From: Tissierellales bacterium
GTDB lineage: Bacteria; Bacillota; Clostridia; Tissierellales; Tissierellaceae
Direction: 5' to 3'
NCBI GenBank assembly: GCA_014360205.1
Contig: JACIXZ010000001.1
Location: 214,137 to 278,136 of the forward strand
Length of the DNA stretch: 64,000 nt
Positions 24,716-32,942 of the stretch are shown in pieces (the first letter of the stretch is position 1; each line of letters opens with the position of its first letter). A model generated the notes under the pieces. That model saw nothing but the letters and a program-made list of their open reading frames with translations, was not told the DNA's origin and did no database searches. Position numbers and translations under genes: made by a program.

Positions 24716-25916
24716 TAATATATCCTTAAAAATTATAACTATAGTGGTAGCTGTACTTCTATGGAGTTATGTAATGAGTGAAGTAAATCCTGTTATTAAA
24801 AAGGAATTTAGAAATATCACAGTTAATTATTTGAATGTCCAGTCATTAGAAAGGCAAGGCATAGTTATCATGAGCCCTGAAAGTGCCAAAGTAAATGTAG
24901 AGATTACTGGAAAAAAGAAAGAGGTAGACAAAGTCCTTGCCCAAAACATATATGCTGAAGTAGACTTGACAGGATATAGCGAAGGACAGGTTAGAGTGCC
25001 AATTACAGTAAAGCTATTGAATAGCACAGCGGATGTTACTGTCAGCAAAATTACGCCTCAAGAAGTATTGTTCACACTAGAAAAAACAATAAGCAAACAG
25101 ATCACCGTTTCTCCAGAGATAATTGGAGAATTGCCTGAAAAATATGTTCTTGGAGATGTTTTTACTGAGCCAGAAACCATTATCATCAGAGGACCGAGAA
25201 GTTGGGTAAATGAAGTAGATAAAGCAATAGCCACAGTGGATGTAACAAATAAAACTAAAGATTTTATAGAGACTGTGCCTATCAAGTTGATAAACAATGA
25301 AGGAGAAGAAGTGTTAGGAGTTGAAAAAGAGCCAAGTTTTGTCAGAGTAAATGTTCCAATACTTCAGACTAAAGAACTGCCAATAGAGCTTGTTATTTCG
25401 GGCGATGCACCAGAAAACATATCTATAACAAACATTTTAATAAATCCTAGCACAGTAATAGTAAAAGGATATGATGAGCTAAAAGACTTGACTAAAATAG
25501 AGACCAAACCAGTAGATATTGACAAGCTTTTAGAAAACAACTCTATAGAAGTTGAATTAGATTTACCTGATGGCGTTGAATTATTAGACCCAACAATAAA
25601 AGTCATTGTCTCATATACTCTAGAAGAAACGATTGAAAAAAGTTTTGAATATAGAGTAAGTGAAATGGAAATCATAAATGCTCCTTTGGGTTTGAAAATA
25701 GATAATGAATCATTAAATGATACAGTAAGAATAACCATAAGAGGACTAGATCAATATATAGCAAATGTGACAAAAGAAGACCTAACCCCAACAATTAACT
25801 TAATCGATTTAGATGAAGGCATACATCAAGTAAGACCTATATGGCCTACTATAGAAAATATAACTATCTCAAAAGTAGAGCCAGAAACATTAAGTATAAA
25901 TTTAATTCAAAACTAA
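24699..25916 (+). CDS. ybbR: YbbR-domain protein (CdaR-like regulator of CdaA)
   Basis: 405 residues: one N-terminal membrane helix (KIITIVVAVLLWSYVM), then an extracellular region of about 370 residues made of several tandem YbbR repeats with alternating short strands (for example VNVEITGKKKEVD and IIIRGPRSWVNEVD). CdaR binds CdaA and modulates c-di-AMP production. Overlaps cdaA by 17 bases, so translationally coupled. buk follows after only 11 bases with no terminator. Confidence 0.92.
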   Translation: MEKRNNNISLKIITIVVAVLLWSYVMSEVNPVIKKEFRNITVNYLNVQSLERQGIVIMSPESAKVNVEITGKKKEVDKVLAQNIYAEVDLTGYSEGQVRVPITVKLLNSTADVTVSKITPQEVLFTLEKTISKQITVSPEIIGELPEKYVLGDVFTEPETIIIRGPRSWVNEVDKAIATVDVTNKTKDFIETVPIKLINNEGEEVLGVEKEPSFVRVNVPILQTKELPIELVISGDAPENISITNILINPSTVIVKGYDELKDLTKIETKPVDIDKLLENNSIEVELDLPDGVELLDPTIKVIVSYTLEETIEKSFEYRVSEMEIINAPLGLKIDNESLNDTVRITIRGLDQYIANVTKEDLTPTINLIDLDEGIHQVRPIWPTIENITISKVEPETLSINLIQN

Positions 25917-25927
25917 GGGGGAAATAT

Positions 25928-27016
25928 ATGGATAAAAGATTTGTATTAGCGATAAACCCTGGATCTACATCGACAAAAGTATCATTATTCGAAGGGAAAG
26001 AAGAAGTAAAATCTAAAAAGCTCGATCATGACAAGGCCGATTTGGAAAAATTCGATCATGTTACCGACCAGTTTTCATATAGGCTCAAAGCAATCGAAGA
26101 CTGGCTAAACGAAGAAAACATAAGCCTCGAATCCCTTAGAGCAGTCGTAGGCAGAGGAGGACTTCTTAGACCAATGCCAAGCGGAACATATCTCGTAACT
26201 GATGCGATGATACTTGACCTTCAAATAGGCATACAAGGTGAACATGCCTCAAACCTCGGTGGGATACTTGCAAAGCATTTAGCTGATAAAGTTAACATCA
26301 ATGCATATATTGTTGATCCTGTAGCGGTTGATGAATTCGAAGATGTCGCTAGAATTTCTGGATTAAAAGAAATCCCTCGAAGATCTCTAGTGCATGCATT
26401 AAACATAAAAGCAGTTTGTCATAGATTTGCTGAAGAAAATGGGAAAAACATAGATGAGCTCAACTTAGTTGTAGCTCATTTAGGCGGTGGGATATCGATT
26501 TCACCAATTAAAAACGGGAAAATCGTCGATGCAAACAATGCAAATCAAATGGGACCATTTTCACCTGAGAGATCAGGGTCTTTGCCAGTTGGAGACCTAG
26601 TTGAACTATGCTTTTCAGGGAAATATTCTCAAAGAGAGTTAAAAAAGATGACACATGGAAAAGGTGGGCTTGTATCATACTTGGGTACTTTTGATGGGCG
26701 AGAAGTACTTAAGAGAATAGAAGAAGGAGATAGTTATGCTAAATTGATTTATGATGCTATGTGCTATCAAATTGGCAAGGAAATAGCTTCAATGGCTACA
26801 GTCCTAAAGGGAAATGCCGAAGCGATCATTATAACTGGAGGATTAGCTTATTCGGATTATCTAGTGGAAAAAGTCAAAGAGATGGTAGAATTTATTGCAC
26901 CCATATATATTTATCCTGGGGAAGATGAGATGAAAGCATTAAATGAAGGAACTTTAAGAGTGTTAAACAATGAAGAAAAAGCAAAAATTTATGAAGAAGA
27001 GGTGGAAAAATGGTAG
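25928..27016 (+). CDS. buk: Butyrate kinase (first copy)
   Basis: ASKHA-fold acyl kinase: butyryl-phosphate (or branched acyl-phosphate) + ADP gives the acid + ATP. 362 residues, with INPGSTSTKVSLFEGK at the N-terminus, VVGRGGLLRPMPSGTY, VVAHLGGGISI and the late adenosine motif IIITGGLAYS. The true start is ATG 25928 after GGGGGAAA; the longer ORF to 25841 overlaps ybbR and has no ribosome site. Overlaps ptb by 7 bases. A second, clearly divergent kinase copy lies after ptb. Confidence 0.95.
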   Translation: MDKRFVLAINPGSTSTKVSLFEGKEEVKSKKLDHDKADLEKFDHVTDQFSYRLKAIEDWLNEENISLESLRAVVGRGGLLRPMPSGTYLVTDAMILDLQIGIQGEHASNLGGILAKHLADKVNINAYIVDPVAVDEFEDVARISGLKEIPRRSLVHALNIKAVCHRFAEENGKNIDELNLVVAHLGGGISISPIKNGKIVDANNANQMGPFSPERSGSLPVGDLVELCFSGKYSQRELKKMTHGKGGLVSYLGTFDGREVLKRIEEGDSYAKLIYDAMCYQIGKEIASMATVLKGNAEAIIITGGLAYSDYLVEKVKEMVEFIAPIYIYPGEDEMKALNEGTLRVLNNEEKAKIYEEEVEKW

Positions 27017-27909
27017 AAACATTTGAAAGCTTATTTGAAAAAGCTAAAAACAATGGCCCTAAAAAGATAGCGGTGGCAGTAGCACAAGATGAAGATGTTT
27101 TAGGCGCAGTAAAATTAGCACATGAAAACAAGATAGCAGAACCCATTTTAGTAGGCGACGAAGAAAAAATAAGAGAAATTGCAAAAAAAGTTGATTTTGA
27201 TTTAACTGATATCGAAATCATAGATGAAAAGGACGGTTCATTAGCAGCTAGAAAAGCTACTGAATTGGTAAGCTCAGGGAAGGCATGTGTGCTTATGAAA
27301 GGTCTCATAGACACATCTATCATCATGAAACAGGTTCTAGACCATGAAATAGGGTTAAGGACAGGAAATGTGATAAGCCACATCGCACTATTTGAAGTTC
27401 CAACATATCATAAGATGTTCATAGTAACAGATGCAGCAATGTTAATAGCACCTGATTTAAATCAGAAAAAAGGAATTATAGAAAATGCCGTGAGCATAGC
27501 GCATAAACTTGGCATAGATACACCAAAAGTTGCAGTACTTGCAGCAAAAGAAAAAGTATCTGAAAAAATGGAAGCTACAGTTCATGCAAAACTCTTAAAA
27601 GAGATGAATGAAAGAGGAGAAATAAAGGGCTGCATAGTAGATGGACCATTTGCCTTAGATAATGCAGTCAGCAAAGAATCAGCTCGCATAAAAGGGATAA
27701 AGAGTGAAGTGGCTGGAGATGCCGATATCCTCCTAGTACCAGATATCGAAGCTGGAAATGTATTATACAAAGCACTTACATTTTTAGCAAACGCAAAATC
27801 AGCAGGCTTAATTGTGGGGGCAAAAAATCCAATAGTATTGACTTCAAGAGCAGATAGTGAAGAAGCTAAATTAAATTCCATAGTACTAGCTACACTAATG
27901 GCAAATTAG
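27010..27909 (+). CDS. ptb: Phosphate butyryltransferase
   Basis: Converts acyl-CoA + phosphate to acyl-phosphate + CoA. The 299 residues fit the phosphotransacetylase-like family (VAVAQDEDVLGAVKLAHE, MKGLIDTSIIMKQVLD, FIVTDAAMLIAPDLNQK, NAVSIAHKLGIDTPKVAVLAA). It lies between two butyrate kinase genes and starts within the first (ATG overlapping TAG). Downstream are genes for a branched-chain 2-oxoacid oxidoreductase, so the physiological substrates may be isobutyryl-, isovaleryl- and 2-methylbutyryl-CoA. Confidence 0.96.
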   Translation: MVETFESLFEKAKNNGPKKIAVAVAQDEDVLGAVKLAHENKIAEPILVGDEEKIREIAKKVDFDLTDIEIIDEKDGSLAARKATELVSSGKACVLMKGLIDTSIIMKQVLDHEIGLRTGNVISHIALFEVPTYHKMFIVTDAAMLIAPDLNQKKGIIENAVSIAHKLGIDTPKVAVLAAKEKVSEKMEATVHAKLLKEMNERGEIKGCIVDGPFALDNAVSKESARIKGIKSEVAGDADILLVPDIEAGNVLYKALTFLANAKSAGLIVGAKNPIVLTSRADSEEAKLNSIVLATLMAN

Positions 27910-27918
27910 GAGGAAAAT

Positions 27919-28995
27919 ATGGCAAACTATAGAATATTAACTATAAATCCAGGTTCAACATCAACTAAAATAGCAGTATTTGAAGATGAAAACCAAATTT
28001 TCGAAGAAACGCTAAGACACGATGTAGATGTGATAGGGAAATTCAAATCGATAGTTGATCAATATGAGTTTAGAAAAGAAATCATAATAAATGCACTAGA
28101 GAAAAACAACATAAAAATCCAAGAGCTAGATGCAGTAGTTGGCAGAGGAGGACTTTTAAAACCTATCGAAAGTGGAACATACGAAGTAAATGAAGCGATG
28201 CTTAACGATCTAAAACAAGCTAAATATGGAGAGCATGCATCTAATTTAGGCGCTCTTATTTCATATGAAATAGCTAAATCGATAGGCAAAAAAGCATATA
28301 TCGTTGACCCTGTAGTAGTTGATGAATTAGATGATGTAGCACGTATATCAGGGCTTAATCTAATTGAAAGAAGAAGTGTATTGCACGCTTTAAATCAAAA
28401 AGCTGTTGCCCGAAGATTTGCAAATGAGACACATAAAAAATATGAAGATCTAAATTTAATAGTGACTCACTTAGGTGGTGGAGTATCAGTTGGAGCACAC
28501 AGAAAGGGAAGAATAGTAGAAGTCGCAAATGCACTAGATGGAGACGGACCATTTTCTCCAGAAAGAACTGGGGGACTGCCTGTAGGGGATTTAATCAGCC
28601 TTTGTTTCTCAGGCAAATACACTAAAGAAGAGATAAAGAAAATGCTGGTAGGAAAAGGCGGTCTAGTATCATACCTTGGCACCAATGATGCAAGAGAAGT
28701 TGTAAAGATGATACAAAATGGCGATAAATATGCAGAACTTATATTCTATGCAATGGCATATCAAATCAGCAAAGAGATAGGAGCATGTGCAGCAGTTTTG
28801 AAAGGAGAAGTAGATCAAATAATACTCACAGGCGGTATCGCTCATAATGAAATCTTTACTAATTGGATAAAGGAGATGGTAGGCTTTATAGCTCCAATTA
28901 CGATTTACCCTGGTGAAGATGAACTAAAAGCACTAGCGCTAGGCGGACTTAGAGTGCTAAAAGATGAAGAAAAAGCAAAAGAATACATTGGTTAG
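27919..28995 (+). CDS. buk: Butyrate kinase (second copy)
   Basis: 358 residues, same fold and motifs as the first copy (INPGSTSTKIAVFEDENQ, VVGRGGLLKPIESGTY, VTHLGGGVSVGAHRKG, ILTGGIAHNE) but many substitutions throughout, so an old paralogue rather than a recent duplication. Starts 9 bases after ptb behind AGGAGG. Two kinases around one phosphotransferase suggest either different chain preferences (straight versus branched) or higher ATP yield. Confidence 0.95.
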   Translation: MANYRILTINPGSTSTKIAVFEDENQIFEETLRHDVDVIGKFKSIVDQYEFRKEIIINALEKNNIKIQELDAVVGRGGLLKPIESGTYEVNEAMLNDLKQAKYGEHASNLGALISYEIAKSIGKKAYIVDPVVVDELDDVARISGLNLIERRSVLHALNQKAVARRFANETHKKYEDLNLIVTHLGGGVSVGAHRKGRIVEVANALDGDGPFSPERTGGLPVGDLISLCFSGKYTKEEIKKMLVGKGGLVSYLGTNDAREVVKMIQNGDKYAELIFYAMAYQISKEIGACAAVLKGEVDQIILTGGIAHNEIFTNWIKEMVGFIAPITIYPGEDELKALALGGLRVLKDEEKAKEYIG

Positions 28996-29003
28996 GTGGA
29001 TAA

Positions 29004-29678
29004 ATGTTAAACGATAAAAGAATAAGGATCATAACTGGTCACTACGGAAGTGGCAAGACAGAATTCAGCATAAATTATGCTATAAAACTAAGCGAATTAA
29101 ATAAAAAAGTTGCTCTTTGTGATCTAGACGTAGTAAATCTTTATTTTAGGAGCAGAGAAAAAGAAGATATTCTAAAAGAGAAAGGCATTAGAGTAATCGG
29201 AAGCTCTATGAGAGGAAATGCAGTAGATATACCAGCTATATCTAGTGAAGTGCTTGCTCCCATAGAAGATAAATCCTATGATGCAGTATTTGATGTAGGG
29301 GGAGATCCTGCAGGAGCTAGGACACTCGGCAGATATAAACCTTTCTTAAAAGAAGGAGACTATGACATGTTCATAGTGTTAAATGCAAACAGACCTGAAA
29401 CCATGACAAAAGAGAAAGTTTTAGAATATATTATAAAGATTGAAGATACATCTAGACTTAAAGCAACAGGACTTGTAAACAACACTCACATGTTAAAGCA
29501 AACTCAAATAGATGATATATTAAAAGGATACGAATTAGCAGAAGAGGTATCTTTGGCTACAGGCCTTGATATAAAGTACAATGTTTGTTTAGAAACACTT
29601 ATAGAAAAATTACCAACAAACTTAAAAGGAGAGATTTTTCCCATAAAATTATATATGAGGGAAGAATGGATGATCTAA
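29004..29678 (+). CDS. P-loop ATP-binding protein of the 2-oxoacid fermentation operon
   Basis: 224 residues, cytoplasmic. It has a Walker A/deviant P-loop, ITGHYGSGKTEFSINYA, followed by VALCDLDVVNLYFRSR and VFDVGGDPAGARTLGRY, typical of MinD/CooC/CobQ-like ATPases. Family members recur next to butyrate kinase and 2-oxoacid oxidoreductase genes, so it may help assemble the oxidoreductase or its Fe-S clusters; this is inference from position. It starts 8 bases after the second buk gene. Confidence 0.75.
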   Translation: MLNDKRIRIITGHYGSGKTEFSINYAIKLSELNKKVALCDLDVVNLYFRSREKEDILKEKGIRVIGSSMRGNAVDIPAISSEVLAPIEDKSYDAVFDVGGDPAGARTLGRYKPFLKEGDYDMFIVLNANRPETMTKEKVLEYIIKIEDTSRLKATGLVNNTHMLKQTQIDDILKGYELAEEVSLATGLDIKYNVCLETLIEKLPTNLKGEIFPIKLYMREEWMI

Positions 29679-29695
29679 AAGGGGGATATAAGAAA

Positions 29696-29923
29696 ATGGC
29701 GAAAGCAAGAGGCAAAGTCACATTTGATGAAGACATGTGCAAAGGCTGCGGACTTTGTGTAACTGTTTGTCCAGTGAACATAATACAACTTGATACTGGC
29801 AAACTCAACAAAAAAGGCTATTACCCAGCCAGTGTTAAAGAAGAAGAAATGGAAAAATGCATCTCTTGTGCAAATTGTGCAATGATTTGTCCAGATGTAG
29901 TTATCACAGTAGAAAGATTATAA
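29696..29923 (+). CDS. vorD: 2-oxoacid:ferredoxin oxidoreductase ferredoxin (delta) subunit
   Basis: 75 residues with two [4Fe-4S] motifs: CKGCGLCVTVCPVNI and CISCANCAMICPDVV. It is the electron-transfer subunit of the following VorB/VorA/VorC-type complex. The start is ATG 29696 (MAKARGKVTFDEDMCK) with GGGGGAT upstream; the longer ORF from 29585 overlaps the ATPase gene out of frame and is not credible. Confidence 0.93.
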   Translation: MAKARGKVTFDEDMCKGCGLCVTVCPVNIIQLDTGKLNKKGYYPASVKEEEMEKCISCANCAMICPDVVITVERL

Positions 29924-29935
29924 GGAGGGTCACAT

Positions 29936-30997
29936 ATGTCTAAAGTTCTCATGAAAGGGAATGAAGCTGTTGGAGCGGCTGCAATTGCTGCAGGGTGCAG
30001 ATATTTCTTTGGATACCCTATCACGCCACAAAGCGAAGTTCCTGAGTACTTATCTAGAGAATTACCTAAAGTAGGTGGAGTATTTGTTCAGGCAGAATCT
30101 GAAGTAGCAGCTATAAACATGGTATATGGAGCAGCTGGAGCAGGAGGTAGAGTATTGACTTCATCATCAAGCCCTGGGATTGCACTTAAACAAGAAGGTA
30201 TATCTTACCTTGCAGGAGCTGAATTGCCTTGTGTAATAGTAGATATGATGAGAGGTGGACCTGGTCTTGGGAGCATACAGCCATCACAAACAGATTATTT
30301 TTTAGCAACCAGAGGTGGTGGAAATGGTGACTATAGACTTTTAGTCCTAGCACCTTCAGATGTCCAAGAACTAGTGGATCTAATAATGCTAGGATTTGAC
30401 CTTGCTGATGAATATAGGAGTCCCGTCATGGTATTAGGGGATGGAATGATTGGGCAAATGATGGAGCCAGTTGAATTTAAAGAAGATTTAAAAAGAGAAG
30501 CTCCAGAAAAACCATGGGCAACCACAGGAACAAAGGGTCAAAGAAAACCCAACATCATAAATTCTCTTTATCTAGAAGCAGAACTGCTTGAAGAACACAA
30601 CATTCATCTTCAAGAAAAATATGCTAAGATGAGAGAAAAAGAAGTCAGAGTAGAAACATATAATATAGAAAATGCAGACCTTGTGTTTGCGGCATATGGA
30701 ACAACAGCTCGTATAGTAAAAACTGCCATATCAAAATTAGAAGAAGAAGGGTATAAAGTAGGGCTTATTAGACCAATTACTCTATTCCCATATCCATATG
30801 ATACATTTAAAAACATAAATCCTAACTGCAAAGGTGTTTTAACAGTAGAAATGAATGCTGGACAGATGATAGATGATGTAAAGATAGCAGTAGAAGGCAA
30901 AATTCCAACATACTTTTATGGAAGAACTGGTGGTATGGTGCCAGGGCCTGCTGAAATTGCCGACAAAGCAAGAGAGATATTAGGAGGTGTCAGATAA
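29936..30997 (+). CDS. vorB: 2-oxoacid (3-methyl-2-oxobutanoate-type) ferredoxin oxidoreductase alpha subunit
   Basis: 353 residues: pyrimidine-binding domain of the TPP-dependent oxidoreductase. It begins MKGNEAVGAAAIAAGCRYFFGYPITPQSEVPEYLSREL, with QAESEVAAINMVYGAAGAGGRVLTSSSSPG and MMRGGPGLGSIQPSQTDYF; the transketolase C-terminal-like domain follows (about 245-350). Oxidatively decarboxylates branched-chain 2-oxoacids from Val, Leu and Ile to acyl-CoA, reducing ferredoxin. The TAATG junction couples it to the beta subunit. Confidence 0.94.
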   Translation: MSKVLMKGNEAVGAAAIAAGCRYFFGYPITPQSEVPEYLSRELPKVGGVFVQAESEVAAINMVYGAAGAGGRVLTSSSSPGIALKQEGISYLAGAELPCVIVDMMRGGPGLGSIQPSQTDYFLATRGGGNGDYRLLVLAPSDVQELVDLIMLGFDLADEYRSPVMVLGDGMIGQMMEPVEFKEDLKREAPEKPWATTGTKGQRKPNIINSLYLEAELLEEHNIHLQEKYAKMREKEVRVETYNIENADLVFAAYGTTARIVKTAISKLEEEGYKVGLIRPITLFPYPYDTFKNINPNCKGVLTVEMNAGQMIDDVKIAVEGKIPTYFYGRTGGMVPGPAEIADKAREILGGVR

Positions 30998-31743
30998 TGG
31001 CAGTTATATTTCAAAAAACCAGAGGTTTAACAGATGTTCCAACCCACTACTGCCCAGGCTGTACACATGGAATAATACACAGACTTGTAGCAGAATGTCT
31101 TGAAGAATTAGGAGTATTGGACGATGCAATAGGAGTAGCTCCAGTAGGGTGTTCAGTAATGGCATACAAATACTTTAACTGCGACATGCACGAAGCAGCA
31201 CATGGAAGAGCACCAGCAGTAGCCACAGGCATAAAAAGAGTAAGACCAGATAATTTCGTTTTCACATATCAAGGTGATGGAGACTTAGCTTCCATTGGTA
31301 CAGCAGAAATAGTACATGCAGCACATAGAGGAGAAAAAATATCAACCATATTTGTAAACAATGCTATATACGGTATGACTGGTGGACAAATGGCACCAAC
31401 CACATTAGTTGGACAAAAGACTACCACATCTCCTTATGGAAGAGATAAAGAAACCCAAGGAAGCCCAATCAGAATGTCAGAACTTTTAGCAACAATAGAA
31501 GGAGCTGTATTTGTAGAAAGAGTAGCAGTTGACACTCCAGCTAACATAAGAAAAGCTAAAAAAGCAATAAAAGAGTGTTTCCAAGTACAAATTGACAAAA
31601 AAGGATTCGGAATAGTAGAAGTGCTTTCAACTTGTCCAACAAACTGGGGATTAACACCACCAGAAGCATTAAAATGGCTTCAAAAAAATCTGATGCCATA
31701 TTATCCTTTAGGGAATTTTAGAAGACCAGAGGAGGTAAAATAG
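30997..31743 (+). CDS. vorA: 2-oxoacid:ferredoxin oxidoreductase beta (TPP-binding) subunit
   Basis: 248 residues. It contains HYCPGCTHGIIHRLVAE at the N-terminus, the TPP/Mg motif GDGDLASIGTAEIVHAAHRGE (around 96-115) and IFVNNAIYGMTGGQMAPTT. It is the catalytic partner of the alpha subunit. The start ATG overlaps the vorB stop by one base; vorC follows after 2 bases. Confidence 0.94.
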   Translation: MAVIFQKTRGLTDVPTHYCPGCTHGIIHRLVAECLEELGVLDDAIGVAPVGCSVMAYKYFNCDMHEAAHGRAPAVATGIKRVRPDNFVFTYQGDGDLASIGTAEIVHAAHRGEKISTIFVNNAIYGMTGGQMAPTTLVGQKTTTSPYGRDKETQGSPIRMSELLATIEGAVFVERVAVDTPANIRKAKKAIKECFQVQIDKKGFGIVEVLSTCPTNWGLTPPEALKWLQKNLMPYYPLGNFRRPEEVK

Positions 31744-31745
31744 TT

Positions 31746-32303
31746 ATGGATGAGAGAATAATAATCGCTGGCTTTGGTGGGCAAGGAGTAATGGCTATAG
31801 GGCAAATGCTTACTTATGCAGGAATGATTGAAGGTAGAAAAGTATCGTGGCTGCCATCATATGGCCCTGAAATGAGAGGAGGCACTGCAAACTGCAATGT
31901 CATAATCTCAGATAAACCTGTTGGCTCACCACTAGTAGAAGAAGCAACATCAGTAATCGTATTAAACAAACCATCACTAGATAAATTTGAAGGCAATGTA
32001 GTAAAAGGAGGAAACCTCTTTATAAATACATCTCTAATAGATAGAAAATCAACGAGAGATGACATAAATGTTTATTATATTCCAGCAAATGACATAGCTA
32101 CCGAATTAGGAAATCCTAAAGTAACAAATATGGTCATGTTAGGAGCATACCTTGAAGTGACTAAAGTTGTATCTATAGAATCCATTTATGAAGCTTTTGG
32201 CAAGGTATTTGGAGAAACCAAGATGCACCTTCTTCCAATTAACAAAGAAGCAATTGAAAGAGGAGCAAAACTAGCAAGAGAACAAATTAAAGTAGAAGCC
32301 TAA
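31746..32303 (+). CDS. vorC: 2-oxoacid:ferredoxin oxidoreductase gamma subunit
   Basis: 185 residues: catalytic-gamma domain with IIAGFGGQGVMAIGQMLTYAG at the N-terminus and SYGPEMRGGTANCNVIISD. Completes the four-subunit enzyme. Last gene of a continuous operon that runs from cdaA (23.9 kb) with no internal terminator visible; a strong bidirectional terminator follows. Acyl-CoA made here would feed ptb and the two kinases for substrate-level ATP synthesis. Confidence 0.94.
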   Translation: MDERIIIAGFGGQGVMAIGQMLTYAGMIEGRKVSWLPSYGPEMRGGTANCNVIISDKPVGSPLVEEATSVIVLNKPSLDKFEGNVVKGGNLFINTSLIDRKSTRDDINVYYIPANDIATELGNPKVTNMVMLGAYLEVTKVVSIESIYEAFGKVFGETKMHLLPINKEAIERGAKLAREQIKVEA

Positions 32304-32304
32304 A

Positions 32305-32356
32305 AAATAAAGTATAGATAGCTAAATTAAATTTAAGGCTGTCTATACTTTATTTA
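32305..32356. terminator. Bidirectional terminator between vorC and fabZ
   Basis: AAATAAAGTATAGATAGC pairs with GCTGTCTATACTTTATTT (one mismatch/wobble) around an AT-rich loop. Runs of A and T on either side let it work for both converging transcripts. Confidence 0.8.
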
Positions 32357-32363
32357 TCATAAG

Positions 32364-32792
32364 TTAACCTATTGCAAACATAAACTCTCCACTTGCTGCT
32401 TTTTTACCTCTTACATAAGCAACCCCTTCGCCAACGCCTATACTACCTCTAACTCTAGTTATATTAACTTCAATCTCTAAAGTGTCACCAGGTAAGACCT
32501 TTTCTTTAAACCTAAAGTTATTGACTCCAGCAAAATAAGCAGTCTTTCCCTTGTACTCATCTTTAGAAAGGATAATCACAGCACCTACTTGGGCCATGGT
32601 TTCAATCAATATAACTCCAGGCATCACAGGATTATTTGGAAAGTGCCCTTGGAAATAACTTTCGTTAATAGTCACATTTTTATATCCTTTTCCACTTAAA
32701 CCCTCATCATCAACTTCAACTCTATCGACAAATAAAAAAGGAAACCTATGAGGTAGGATATTCATTATTTCGTTTATGTCAAAACTAGTCAT
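32364..32792 (-). CDS. fabZ: 3-hydroxyacyl-[acyl-carrier-protein] dehydratase FabZ
   Basis: Dehydrates 3-hydroxyacyl-ACP in fatty acid elongation. 142 residues, single hot-dog fold. Active-site motifs are [17 protein letters not shown] (catalytic His) and [20 protein letters not shown] (catalytic Glu). The start is ATG 32792 ([10 protein letters not shown]), 9 bases after GGAGG; the ORF extends to 32813 but would place the ribosome site inside it. It is divergent from fabH-fabF; its TATAAT (minus strand, about 32837) overlaps the opposing promoter, suggesting joint control. Confidence 0.96.
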   Translation of the reverse strand: MTSFDINEIMNILPHRFPFLFVDRVEVDDEGLSGKGYKNVTINESYFQGHFPNNPVMPGVILIETMAQVGAVIILSKDEYKGKTAYFAGVNNFRFKEKVLPGDTLEIEVNITRVRGSIGVGEGVAYVRGKKAASGEFMFAIG

Positions 32793-32821
32793 ATACTCAT
32801 TCCTCCAATACAAATTAGTTG

Positions 32822-32850
32822 TTGATAAATAGAAAAAATTATAGTATACT
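32822..32850 (+). promoter_or_regulatory. Promoter of the fabH-fabF operon
   Basis: TTGATA (32822-32827), 17-base spacer, TATACT (32845-32850): five of six consensus bases in each hexamer. The predicted leader before fabH is about 85 bases and contains a long hairpin. Confidence 0.75.
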
Positions 32851-32857
32851 TATCGTA

Positions 32858-32913
32858 AAATTTGCCATTAAACTAATATTATGATAATATATATTAGATT
32901 TAAATGCAAATTT
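32858..32913 (+). promoter_or_regulatory. Long leader hairpin upstream of fabH, unknown function
   Basis: AAATTTGC (32858-32865) pairs with GCAAATTT (32906-32913), CATTAAA with most of TTTAAATG, and CTAATAT with ATATTAG, giving a nearly continuous stem of over 20 pairs in the 5' leader. No T-run follows, so it is not a terminator. It may be an RNA control element or, as DNA, an operator for a fatty-acid-synthesis repressor. It does not match the FapR or FabT operators I know. Confidence 0.5.
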
Positions 32914-32942
32914 ATTAGATATTAATATTAGGAGGTGTGCAT

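Noticed and set aside
29585-29696. Longer ferredoxin ORF beginning at 29585
   Set aside because: The extra part overlaps the ATPase gene in another frame; the ATG at 29696 has a strong ribosome site and matches the family start.
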